Shown piece after piece: positions 15,539 to 21,216 of a stretch of DNA of 22,082 nt. The DNA comes from CALXVA01 sp964587175. Lineage in GTDB: Bacteria; Bacillota; Clostridia; TANB77; CAG-508. The notes beneath the pieces are model-generated. The model was not told the origin of the DNA, did not search any database, and saw nothing but the letters and a program-made list of their open reading frames with translations. Position 1 is the first letter of the stretch. Every line of letters starts with the position of its first letter. Made by a program: the position numbers and the translations under genes. The DNA is taken from assembly GCA_964587175.1 (NCBI GenBank), contig CAZPKK010000021.1, forward strand, positions 1-22,082, written 5' to 3'.

Positions 15539-15697
15539 TTCATATTCCTCCTTATTTAATTATCTACTCTTCTTCCATTGCTGTTTTATTGCATAGTGAA
15601 ATTTTTAACCATTTCCCCAGTTTTATAATCTGCTCTTCTTGTATTGTTATTTGTTATATTAGTAAAAATGTTTTTCCTAATATACTGCAATTAATAA
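15539..15697 (-). other. Unusually long mcsA-mcsB spacer, no convincing gene
   Basis: The 159 bases contain a stem-loop near mcsA (TATATTAG ... CTAATATA, with a pairable AAAAA/TTTTT inside, about 15655-15685) and no terminator T-tract. One minus-strand frame reads TIQEEQIIKLGKWLKISLC before a stop but has no usable start codon, so it may be the remnant of a small gene. I see nothing else. Confidence 0.35.
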
Positions 15698-16249
15698 TTA
15701 TTTATCTTTCTTTTTGTTTTTATCTTTTTCTATTTTTTTAATTTCGTCACGAATTTTTGCCGCATCTTCATATCTTTCATCTTTAATTGCTTTTTGTAAA
15801 TCTTTCTGCAATTTATCTAATTCATTTTCTTCTTTCTTCTCTACTTTTTTCTTAGCTGTATTCTTTACAGTACTTGGTGTTATTTCTCTATATCCTCTTC
15901 CTACGTGTCTTGTACTTCCTTGTAAATTTCTAAGAATTGGCTCAATTCTGTCCTCAAACAAATCATAACAACTACTGCAACCAAATTCTCCACTATTTAC
16001 AAAATCATCAAATGTAGTTTTGCAATTATTACATTGTAAAGTTTGCGTTCCTACAAAACTTGGCAATAAACTATCATTAAAGAAATCGCTTAAGAAACTA
16101 GAAAAGTTAATTGGCATACTAAAATTCATATCTTTTAGACCTAATTCTCTAGCACAATTATCGCAAAGATTCATCTCCTTTTTCACACCATTTATAACTT
16201 GAGTATATCTAAATGTCACTTCATTTTTTCCACAATTTTGACACATCAT
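15698..16249 (-). CDS. mcsA: McsA, zinc-binding activator of McsB
   Basis: A 183-residue protein with four CxxC pairs: C3/C6, C29/C32, C73/C76 and C91/C94. These form the paired zinc sites typical of McsA. A UVR domain follows at the C-terminus (LDKLQKDLQKAIKDERYEDA and IRDEIKKIEK), before a Lys-rich tail. McsA binds and activates McsB and links metal or redox stress to CtsR release. AGGAGG lies 8 bases before the first of two ATGs. It is the second gene of the operon, about 106 bases after ctsR. Confidence 0.96.
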   Translation of the reverse strand: MMCQNCGKNEVTFRYTQVINGVKKEMNLCDNCARELGLKDMNFSMPINFSSFLSDFFNDSLLPSFVGTQTLQCNNCKTTFDDFVNSGEFGCSSCYDLFEDRIEPILRNLQGSTRHVGRGYREITPSTVKNTAKKKVEKKEENELDKLQKDLQKAIKDERYEDAAKIRDEIKKIEKDKNKKKDK

Positions 16250-16355
16250 AATAAAAACCTCCTTTATTTTTACTTTAAATTGTTTCTACATAGTAAATAT
16301 ATTTTTACTAAAATAATGTAAGAAAATTTTATATAATAATAGCAACACATTTAAA

Positions 16356-16805
16356 TTAATCTTCAACTAAATTTATAAGCATATTTTTGAAAATTTTTGC
16401 ACGAATCTCATCTTTTATGTTCTGAGGTATCGTAAGTATATTGTCACTAGTTGCAACTTTTAATAGTTTTGCTTCTTTTTCTGTTACCACCCCATATGAT
16501 AGAAAATTACTTAGAAATATATCTACCTCTTGTGAAGTAATTTTATCTCCTATGCTTGATATTGTATGCATTAGATAATTGCTTTTTGTAGTATTAATCT
16601 TACGTATACTTATATGACCACCGCCACCTCTTTTGCTTTCTACATAATATCCTTGAGATGGCTTAAATCTTGTTGATATAACATAATTTATTTGTGAAGG
16701 AACACAATTAAAATGCTCTGCAAGGTCGTTTCTTTGAATCTCAACATAGTCATCATCATTAAATAATTCTTTTATAAATTCTTCTATCATATCCGACATT
16801 CTCAT
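16356..16805 (-). CDS. ctsR: CtsR, repressor of class III heat-shock genes
   Basis: A 149-residue protein starting MRMSDMIEEFIKEL. The ATG at 16805 is chosen because GGAAG lies 8 bases upstream; the frame stays open five codons further to a TTG without support. The N-terminal winged helix-turn-helix (about 1-70) contains DLAEHFNCVPSQINYVISTRF and the glycine loop ESKRGGGGHISI (56-67), the tetraglycine wing that senses temperature and touches the DNA minor groove. The C-terminal helical domain is the dimer and McsB-contact part. CtsR represses its own operon; a matching operator lies at 16985-17002, near the start of transcription. Confidence 0.97.
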   Translation of the reverse strand: MRMSDMIEEFIKELFNDDDYVEIQRNDLAEHFNCVPSQINYVISTRFKPSQGYYVESKRGGGGHISIRKINTTKSNYLMHTISSIGDKITSQEVDIFLSNFLSYGVVTEKEAKLLKVATSDNILTIPQNIKDEIRAKIFKNMLINLVED

Positions 16806-16849
16806 TTTCATCACTTCCAATCTTTAATTCCTTTTAATGCTACTGATAT

Positions 16850-16956
16850 TTTTGCTATACAACAAGGTTAGCTTTTTTTTACTGTCTGAGCAAAGCAAAT
16901 AACATGTACTTTGCCGTCATTCTAGAAACTAACCCTGTAAAATACCTTTCTTATTT
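16850..16956 (+). repeat. Dispersed approximately 100-bp element, copy A, inside the ctsR leader
   Basis: The unit runs from ATTTTTGCTATACAACAAGG through AGCAAAGC, ACATGTACTTTGCCGT and CCTTTCTTATTT. It matches, block by block and in order, the reverse complement of 20698-20803. It has terminal inverted repeats ACAAGGTTAG (16862-16871) and CTAACCCTGT (16929-16938), 9 of 10 matching. It lies between the ctsR promoter and the ctsR start, so it is transcribed as part of the operon leader, antisense to the orientation given. No coding capacity is seen. It looks like a MITE-like or REP-like intergenic element. Confidence 0.7.
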
Positions 16957-16984
16957 AATATATTTTGGATTATATTGTATTGAC

Positions 16985-17038
16985 TTTGACTTTCTTTGAC
17001 CTACATATATATTATACTCTCTTTTTTTTAAAAGTCAA
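16985..17038 (-). promoter_or_regulatory. ctsR operon promoter with CtsR operator
   Basis: On the minus strand, TTGACT (17033-17038) and TATAAT (17011-17016) are 16 bases apart. Just downstream, 16985-17002 read AGGTCAAAGAAAGTCAAA, which fits the CtsR heptad box (A/GGTCAAA-NAN-A/GGTCAAA) fully. It covers the expected transcription start, so bound CtsR would block initiation. The leader before ctsR is then about 200 bases, of which the dispersed repeat takes half. Confidence 0.9.
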
Positions 17039-17060
17039 TACTTTTTTCAACTTTTTCACA

Positions 17061-17196
17061 TAAGATAAAACTTTGCTTTTAAACTATATTTAATCGTAAA
17101 AATTGCATTTACTTTACAAAATTGCATTTGACTTTTCACTTGATGTAAGATAAAACTTGCTTTTAACTTTTCATTTAACGATAAGATAAAATTACT
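17061..17196. repeat. Short imperfect direct repeats upstream of the ctsR promoter
   Basis: TAAGATAAAACTTTGCTTTTAA (shown in part: TAAGATAAAACTTTGCTTTT, 17061-17080) recurs with one base fewer at 17146-17166, and a shorter piece, ATAAGATAAAATTAC, is at about 17181-17195. Between them, AAATTGCATTT-ACTTT appears twice, at about 17100 and 17119. No gene is seen in 17040-17246. The repeats could be regulatory or the decay product of a repeated element. Confidence 0.5.
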
Positions 17197-17246
17197 TAAA
17201 TCATACAGATTTTATTTTACAGAATTTAGCTTTACATTTATCAAAA

Positions 17247-17290
17247 TAAGAACAAACAATTTTTGTTTTTTCATCAATTGTTTGTCCTTA
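17247..17290 (-). terminator. Terminator of the 67-residue protein gene
   Basis: TAAGAACAAACAATT (17247-17261) pairs with AATTGTTTGTCCTTA (17276-17290), with one mismatch. It begins 7 bases after the stop at 17297. The minus-strand reading ends in TTATTTTG, a weak T-tract. Confidence 0.65.
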
Positions 17291-17296
17291 GGTACA

Positions 17297-17500
17297 TCAT
17301 TTTGTCATGTCATCTATTTCTTTCGCTCTTTTCTTTTGTCTTTCTGGTGTCAACCAAGCAAAATATGATGATATAAATTCCCCATACTTTGTTGTATCTT
17401 CAATTTCCTCGTTCTTATCAACATATGTTTTTCCGCTGTTATCTCCAATATTAGCCCTTTCCATTTCATTTTGTTTTATATTATTTTTATTCTTATCCAT
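17297..17500 (-). CDS. Small hydrophilic protein, possibly spore-associated
   Basis: A 67-residue, strongly charged protein (MDKNKNNIKQNEMERANIGD at the start, YFAWLTPERQKKRAKEIDD near the end). It has no membrane segment, signal peptide or Cys. I do not recognise a family. GGAGGTG lies about 8 bases before the ATG, a very strong binding site. A sigma-G-like promoter (17566-17594) and a terminator frame the gene as a single unit. The composition and promoter suggest a forespore-made protein, but it lacks the alpha/beta SASP pattern. The idea of spore expression is inference from the promoter alone. Confidence 0.7.
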   Translation of the reverse strand: MDKNKNNIKQNEMERANIGDNSGKTYVDKNEEIEDTTKYGEFISSYFAWLTPERQKKRAKEIDDMTK

Positions 17501-17565
17501 AAAAAAGCACCTCCATCTAAAAACACTTAACTAGAAAAGATTTACAAGAATATTTATTTCTTAGA

Positions 17566-17594
17566 TAGTTTGTGCATTTTGATATTATTTATAC
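17566..17594 (-). promoter_or_regulatory. Sigma-G-like promoter for the 67-residue protein gene
   Basis: On the minus strand, GTATA (17590-17594) fits the -35 pattern GHATR and CAAACTA (17566-17572) differs from CATNHTA at one base, with a 17-base spacer. No good sigma-A pair is seen nearby. The start codon is about 66 bases downstream. Confidence 0.4.
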
Positions 17595-17622
17595 TTACTT
17601 TTTATAGAAGGAGAATGGAATT

Positions 17623-17662
17623 AGGAACAGAGGAACGATAAAACCGTTCCCTCTTTTTCCAA
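17623..17662. repeat. Dispersed hairpin repeat (GGAACAG family), copy 2
   Basis: The unit reads AGGAACAGAGGAACGATAAA, then ACCGTTCCCTCTTTTTCC. GAGGAACG pairs with CGTTCCCTC. It is related to 556-592, sharing GGAACAG, GAACGATA, AACCGT and the closing TTCCA. It lies immediately after the HAD gene stop and may also end that transcript. Confidence 0.6.
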
Positions 17663-17665
17663 TCT

Positions 17666-18535
17666 CTACATTGACATGCTTACTGCTTCTGCTACTCCAT
17701 TTTCATTATTGCTTGAAACCACCTTATCTGCAATTTCTCGTATATATGGAGCACTATTTCCCATTGCTACTCCTATTCCAGCATTTTCTATCATTATTTT
17801 ATCATTTACATTATCACCTATTGCCATTATCTCTTCTTTTTTTATATCTAACTGGTCTGCAAGCCATTCTACAGCATACCATTTGTCTACTCCTTCATTT
17901 GTTATTTCTGTATAATAATATTCAAGCGAAAAATCTTCTGTTCCTGATTTTATTATTTTTCTTGTCATATGAGCCACATCTAGTACATCAATATCTTTTA
18001 TTTTCCTTAGTTTCTTTATTATACTATTAAAAATTATATTGCTTTTGTCACTTATTGTAAATTTCAAAATATTTTCATTCTCTAAATTTTTTACATAATC
18101 ATAAATATCTTCTACTAAATTTATTTTTGTTTTTTTGCTTTCTGGTTTATTTGCATTTTCTTGATGATAGAATAATACATTGTTTTCTAGAGTTTTTGCT
18201 ATTACCATACTCTCTGTATATACATTATAATAAATACTGTTTTGTTCACATACTTGTATTATTTGAAGCGCCTTCTTCTTTTCTATAAATTTATCGTATA
18301 TTATTTCTTCTTTTTGTAAATCATATATTAAAGAACCATTGCCACAAATAATATACTTACAATTTCCGATTTCGTTCGCAAAATTTTTTACTGAATTATT
18401 TGATCTTCCAGATGTTAAAACAATTTCACTTCCATTATTTTGTGCTTCTTGCAAAGCAGATTTGTTTTCTTCTGAGATTTGTCCATACGAATTAAGTAGT
18501 GTACCATCTAAATCTATTGCTATTAATTTAGACAT
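17666..18535 (-). CDS. Cof-type HAD hydrolase (phosphatase)
   Basis: A 289-residue cytoplasmic protein of the Cof/HAD-IIB group. Motif I is IDLDGTLLNS (7-16, nucleophile and acid Asp), motif II is VLTSGRS (about 39-45), motif III is the Lys of GVDKWYAVEWLA (about 217) and motif IV is IGDNVNDKIMI (about 240-250). The large cap between motifs II and III is the IIB type. Such enzymes dephosphorylate sugar phosphates, FMN or pyridoxal phosphate; the substrate cannot be told. AGGAG lies about 10 bases before the ATG, with a sigma-A promoter upstream. It is divergent from the spore protein gene. Confidence 0.92.
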   Translation of the reverse strand: MSKLIAIDLDGTLLNSYGQISEENKSALQEAQNNGSEIVLTSGRSNNSVKNFANEIGNCKYIICGNGSLIYDLQKEEIIYDKFIEKKKALQIIQVCEQNSIYYNVYTESMVIAKTLENNVLFYHQENANKPESKKTKINLVEDIYDYVKNLENENILKFTISDKSNIIFNSIIKKLRKIKDIDVLDVAHMTRKIIKSGTEDFSLEYYYTEITNEGVDKWYAVEWLADQLDIKKEEIMAIGDNVNDKIMIENAGIGVAMGNSAPYIREIADKVVSSNNENGVAEAVSMSM

Positions 18536-18618
18536 ATTTAAGTAGCTCCTTTCTTGTTACATTTATAAATAGCAAATTACTTTTCTAAATATTTTTACAT
18601 AGTAAATATTTTTTATAC

Positions 18619-18646
18619 ATTATATCATTTTAATTTTTTATTACAA
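18619..18646 (-). promoter_or_regulatory. Sigma-A-type promoter for the HAD gene
   Basis: TTGTAA (18641-18646) and a perfect TATAAT (18619-18624) with a 16-base spacer on the minus strand, about 85 bases before the start codon. Confidence 0.5.
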
Positions 18647-18666
18647 CGATTTATCAAAAATTTCCA

Positions 18667-18695
18667 GTTTATTTTAATATTTTTTGCACATCATA
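18667..18695 (+). promoter_or_regulatory. Sigma-G-like promoter for the spore protein gene
   Basis: GTTTA (18667-18671) fits GHATR at four of five bases and CATCATA (18689-18695) fits CATNHTA fully, 17 bases apart. Alpha/beta SASP genes are known sigma-G targets, which supports the call. The predicted start of transcription is about 18702, inside the stem at 18698. Confidence 0.5.
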
Positions 18696-18697
18696 TT

Positions 18698-18727
18698 TAT
18701 TGAAAAAGTACTTATGCTTTTTCAATA
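18698..18727 (+). promoter_or_regulatory. Stem-loop at the predicted 5' end of the spore protein mRNA
   Basis: TATTGAAAAAG (18698-18708) pairs perfectly with CTTTTTCAATA (18717-18727) around an 8-base loop, 24 bases before the AGGAGG site. If the sigma-G promoter call is right, the mRNA begins within this hairpin, which could protect its 5' end. It could instead be an operator. Confidence 0.45.
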
Positions 18728-18765
18728 GTACAAAAAAATTGTCACATTCTAGGAGGTGAATAATA

Positions 18766-18966
18766 ATGGCATATTCAAATAGCAATACTAAAGTTGTTCC
18801 AGAAGCTAGAGAAGCTTTAGATAAATTTAAATATGAAGTAGCTAGTGAAGTTGGTGTTAACTTAAAACAAGGATATAATGGAGATTTATCTTCAAGAGAT
18901 GCAGGAAGAATAGGTGGACAAATGGTTAGAAAGTTAATACAACAAGCTGAAAGCCAAATGAAATAG
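18766..18966 (+). CDS. Alpha/beta-type small acid-soluble spore protein (SASP)
   Basis: A 66-residue protein of normal family length. It contains the conserved ALDKFKYEVASEVGVNL (about 18-34) with the GPR protease cleavage site at the Glu-Val-Ala triplet, and the second conserved block LSSRDAGRIGGQMVRKLI (about 45-62). These proteins coat spore DNA in the A-like form, protect it from UV and chemicals, and are degraded to amino acids at germination. AGGAGGTG lies about 8 bases before the ATG. A strong terminator follows. Its presence shows the organism makes, or descends from makers of, endospores. Confidence 0.97.
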   Translation: MAYSNSNTKVVPEAREALDKFKYEVASEVGVNLKQGYNGDLSSRDAGRIGGQMVRKLIQQAESQMK

Positions 18967-19050
18967 TTTTTGCGTAGAACTAAATAGCAGAAAATATTAG
19001 TTTGTTAAATTTTTAAATTTAATATACTTATATATTTTGCAAAATCACGT

Positions 19051-19097
19051 AAAAAAGCAACCTCCTTAGATTCACTTTTAAGGAGGTTGCTTTTTTT
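19051..19097. terminator. Bidirectional terminator between the spore protein gene and hpf
   Basis: AGCAACCTCCTTA pairs perfectly with TAAGGAGGTTGCT (19079-19091), flanked by A6 on the left and T7 (19091-19097) on the right. It can end the plus-strand spore gene and, less strongly, the minus-strand hpf gene. Confidence 0.9.
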
Positions 19098-19150
19098 GCT
19101 ATATAACAAGGCCGAGGTTTCCTCAGGCATTGCGTATTTGCGAAGCAAAA
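19091..19150 (+). repeat. Partial or diverged copy B of the TATAACAAGG element
   Basis: TTTTTGCTATATAACAAGG matches the start of copies A and C, and AAGCAAA recurs at the expected distance, but the rest differs. It has its own hairpins: GCCGAGG-TTT-CCTCAGGC and GCGT...ACGC. As in copy C, it begins directly in the T-tract of a terminator. It ends just before the hpf stop. Confidence 0.4.
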
Positions 19151-19166
19151 CGCTACAATTTTTGTT

Positions 19167-19697
19167 TTATCCTTCTGGTTCAACCAAACCGAAATTTTTA
19201 TTATCTTTTAGTCTATATATTACATTTGTCTTTCCGGTATCTATATCAATGAAAGCTAAGAATCTATTTTGTGGTTGCTCTTGAAGTTTTAATTTTGCAT
19301 CTTCTGGTGTCATTGGTTTTATATCATAATATAAAACTTTAACTATTTCATTTGTCACTTCCCTATATTCCTCTTTAAGCTCTTCTTTAACTCTTATAGA
19401 CTCAGTCATGTTTTGTTTGTCTTTTTTAGTTTTCATCTTTCTAATTTGACCTTCTAATATATCTATATCCTTATCAATAGATGCATATAAATCTTTATGA
19501 GCAGTTACTGCCCTAAAATCTTCTGTATCTGCCTTAATATTTATTTCTGCTACTTTGTCACTCCCCTCTGATTTAATAGTTGCATAAACATCAAATTCAT
19601 TTCCAAAATATTTTACTAATCTTTCTACCTTTCTTTCAACATAATCTTTAATCGCTTCTGTTGCTTCCAGCTCTTTGCTTGTTATTTTTATATTCAT
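19167..19697 (-). CDS. hpf: Long-form ribosome hibernation promoting factor
   Basis: A 176-residue protein. The N-terminal S30AE domain (1-100: MNIKITSKELEATEAIKDYV, then VERLVKYFG and FRAVTAHKDLYASIDKDIDI) binds the decoding region of the 30S subunit. After a charged linker, the C-terminal domain (KPMTPEDAKLKL ... FLAFIDIDTGKTNVIYR ... NFGLVEPEG) is the dimerisation part found only in long HPF. That domain pairs two 70S ribosomes into inactive 100S particles in stationary phase or stress. AAGGAGAG lies 8 bases before the ATG, and a sigma-A promoter with TTGAAA/TATAAT is upstream. A single-gene unit divergent from rpsT. Confidence 0.97.
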   Translation of the reverse strand: MNIKITSKELEATEAIKDYVERKVERLVKYFGNEFDVYATIKSEGSDKVAEINIKADTEDFRAVTAHKDLYASIDKDIDILEGQIRKMKTKKDKQNMTESIRVKEELKEEYREVTNEIVKVLYYDIKPMTPEDAKLKLQEQPQNRFLAFIDIDTGKTNVIYRLKDNKNFGLVEPEG

Positions 19698-19746
19698 AAC
19701 AATTCTCTCCTTCCAATTTATTGTTTATTAATTATAATGTGTTTAT

Positions 19747-19775
19747 ATTATATATTGAATTGATTAAATTTTCAA
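19747..19775 (-). promoter_or_regulatory. Sigma-A-type promoter for hpf
   Basis: TTGAAA (19770-19775) and TATAAT (19747-19752) are 17 bases apart on the minus strand, about 50 bases before the start. A second TATAAT at 19731-19736 has a poorer -35. I see no clear sigma-B or sigma-H site. Confidence 0.65.
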
Positions 19776-19832
19776 GTAATTTAAATAATTTTGTTATTCA
19801 TATTGTAAAAAGCAAAACTTTATTCAAAATGC

Positions 19833-19861
19833 TTGCATTTCCTATATTTATATGATAAAAT
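19833..19861 (+). promoter_or_regulatory. Sigma-A-type promoter for rpsT
   Basis: TTGCAT (19833-19838) and TAAAAT (19856-19861) with a 17-base spacer, 37 bases before the rpsT start. Confidence 0.65.
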
Positions 19862-19898
19862 GTTAGTTGTTAATTTTACTCAAAGGGAGGTGCAAAAC

Positions 19899-20165
19899 AT
19901 GCCAAACATTAAATCAGCAATAAAAAGAGTTAGTGTTATTGAAAAGAAAACATTGAGAAATAACATGATTAAATCAGAGTATAAAACAGCTATTAGAAGA
20001 TTCGAAGAAGCACTTGCTAATAATAATGTAGAAGAAGCTACAAAATTATTTTCAGTAGCTACAAAGAAAATAGATCAAGCTTGTACTAAAGGAGTTATTG
20101 TAAAAAATACAGCTGCTAGAAAGAAATCTAATTTAGCTAAAAAATTAAATGCCGCAAACGCATAA
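19899..20165 (+). CDS. rpsT: 30S ribosomal protein S20
   Basis: An 88-residue basic, all-helical protein, normal for S20: MPNIKSAIKRVSVIEKKTLR at the start, then EEATKLFSVATKKIDQACTKGVI and a C-terminus with NTAARKKSNLAKKL. S20 binds 16S rRNA early in 30S assembly. The frame stays open 22 codons further upstream, but AAAGGGAGGTG lies just before this ATG and the upstream part lies over the promoter. It is followed by a terminator. Confidence 0.98.
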   Translation: MPNIKSAIKRVSVIEKKTLRNNMIKSEYKTAIRRFEEALANNNVEEATKLFSVATKKIDQACTKGVIVKNTAARKKSNLAKKLNAANA

Positions 20166-20204
20166 AAAAGGATAAAAAATTGTGCACAGTTTTTTATTTA
20201 TTTT

Positions 20205-20236
20205 AGGATTGTAAAATTACTTTACAATCCTTTTTC
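20205..20236 (+). terminator. Rho-independent terminator of rpsT
   Basis: AGGATTGTAAA (20205-20215) pairs with TTTACAATCCT (20221-20231) around a 5-base loop, followed by TTTTT. Confidence 0.9.
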
Positions 20237-20242
20237 CAATTT

Positions 20243-20372
20243 TGGGACAAGCGTATTTCTCTATTTTTTTCCAATTTAGGAACACGCGTTAATAAGATTT
20301 TTATATAAGTATTAACATGTGTCCCAGAATTAGACTTTTTCCCAATTTGGCTCCTGTCCCCAATTTACGCCA
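20243..20372. repeat. Composite of GGGACA-family hairpin repeats (copy 2 and nested units)
   Basis: 20243-20280 repeats the left arm and loop of the 10345 unit (GGGACA-AGCGTATTTCTCTA-TTTTTTTCC). It is followed by GGAACACGCGTTAATA (about 20279-20294), which pairs with TATTAACATGTGTCCC (about 20310-20325). CCCAATTTGG and CTCCTGTCCCC follow. Several repeat units appear to be inserted into or next to each other between rpsT and the next gene. No gene is seen here. Confidence 0.55.
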
Positions 20373-20382
20373 ATAATTTCCT

Positions 20383-20411
20383 TTGATTTTTCAAATTTTA
20401 TATGTTAACAT
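20383..20411 (+). promoter_or_regulatory. Possible promoter for the 81-residue membrane protein
   Basis: TTGATT (20383-20388) and TAACAT (20406-20411) with a 17-base spacer, each matching four of six consensus bases. Weak on its own, but placed 48 bases before the start. Confidence 0.35.
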
Positions 20412-20458
20412 AATCTTATGAAAATATTGAAAATTTTATTGATAAGGAGACATAGTTT

Positions 20459-20704
20459 ATGAAATTGCTCTTTTCTAAATTCAAAAATATAGATACTAGC
20501 ATTTCAAGAGTGTGTAATAATGGACTAAAATTTTGTTTTATATTATGCTTAATATCAACTCTATTTTTAAGTACGTATCTTTCCATACATAACCTCAGTC
20601 TTTTTTACATAGGTATTTCGATTTTTAAATCAAGTTTATTTTTTATTGCTTTTTTTATAATTTGCACAATAGCAACTGACACTATAAAAAAAGATTTAAA
20701 ATAA
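20459..20704 (+). CDS. Small membrane protein, unknown function
   Basis: An 81-residue protein with a short basic N-terminus (MKLLFSKFKNIDTSISRVCN) and two hydrophobic helices, about 25-45 (FCFILCLISTLFLSTYLSI) and 50-73 (YIGISIFKSSLFFIAFFIIC). The tail, DTIKKDLK, is charged. AGGAGA lies 8 bases before the ATG, so expression is likely. No catalytic motif is visible and I do not recognise a named family. It lies between rpsT and a repeat whose edge covers its stop codon. Both ends of the protein are predicted to face the cytoplasm from the positive charges. Confidence 0.7.
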   Translation: MKLLFSKFKNIDTSISRVCNNGLKFCFILCLISTLFLSTYLSIHNLSLFYIGISIFKSSLFFIAFFIICTIATDTIKKDLK

Positions 20705-20803
20705 GAAAGGCATTTCGCAGGGCAAGCCTCTGGAGTAACGGCGAAATACATGTCCTCGCTTTGCTTAGGAGCTCCAAGGTAGCCTAACCTTGTTATATAG
20801 TAA
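20698..20803 (-). repeat. Dispersed approximately 100-bp element, copy C
   Basis: Read on the minus strand it begins ACTATATAACAAGGTTAGGC, passes AAGCAAAGC, ACATGTATTTCGCCGT and CCAGAGGCTTGCCCTG, and ends CCTTTCTTATTT, in the same order as copy A (16850-16956). It is more GC-rich than copy A. ATTTCGC (20713-20719) pairs with GCGAAAT on the plus strand, giving an internal stem. Its right end overlaps the stop of the 81-residue gene. Confidence 0.7.
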
Positions 20804-20804
20804 A

Positions 20805-20840
20805 AATAGCAACTAATACTGCATAATATTAGTTGCTATT
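20805..20840. terminator. Perfect stem-loop next to repeat copy C
   Basis: AATAGCAACTAATA (20805-20818) pairs perfectly with TATTAGTTGCTATT (20827-20840) around an 8-base loop. On the minus strand five T follow, and then copy C begins. On the plus strand it could end the 81-residue gene transcript. Confidence 0.6.
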
Positions 20841-21160
20841 TCTATGTTCATGTATAATTGCACCTATGCTAAAAAAATCCTCCTTTCCTTAAGGAATTAC
20901 TAATATTATTTTATATATAGGGGTGATATTTATAGAAGCATATTGCTGTGAAATTGAACAGACCATCAATTATTTTGAGAATAAATTTTGAATTTGCATA
21001 TGATGCAATTACATTTATTATTAAACCACATAATCATTGATTTTGCAAGCAAAATCGTTCGACAAAAGTCGACATATAATACTAAGTACGTCACTTCTAT
21101 TAATTATATATTTAAGAGACTAACATGTAGCACTAAAATTTTATTTAGAACTTTCAAATA
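20841..21160. other. Non-coding stretch, possible gene remnants
   Basis: No complete gene is seen. AAAGGAGG (minus strand, about 20878-20885) is followed by no usable start codon. On the plus strand, AGGGGTGA is followed by a 22-codon GTG frame (about 20923-20991, containing EAYCCEIEQTINYFENKF). A perfect hairpin GATTTTGC-AA-GCAAAATC lies at about 21040-21057. These look like leftovers of small genes or elements. Confidence 0.35.
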
Positions 21161-21206
21161 AACTTAGACAAAGCTTGAAGTAACTCCTTCTTACTTTGCC
21201 TAAGTT
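21161..21206 (-). terminator. Terminator after gatB
   Basis: AACTTAGACAAAG (21161-21173) pairs with CTTTGCCTAAGTT (21194-21206) with one mismatch, and an inner GAAG/CTTC stem extends it. The minus-strand reading is followed by TATTTG. It lies 10 bases past the gatB stop. Confidence 0.6.
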
Positions 21207-21216
21207 CTATTACACT

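Noticed and set aside
15539..15697. Small gene between mcsA and mcsB
   Set aside because: Two frames read plausible peptides but one has no start codon and the other starts with an unsupported TTG.
17119..17140. TTTGACTTTTCACTTGA as a second CtsR box
   Set aside because: The right heptad matches but the left half is shifted by about two bases and has mismatches; only 16985-17002 fits the full consensus and spacing.
20923..20991. 22-codon frame starting GTG behind AGGGGTGA
   Set aside because: Very short, the GTG is part of the supposed binding site, and the better-placed codon is ATA. Treated as a possible relic only.
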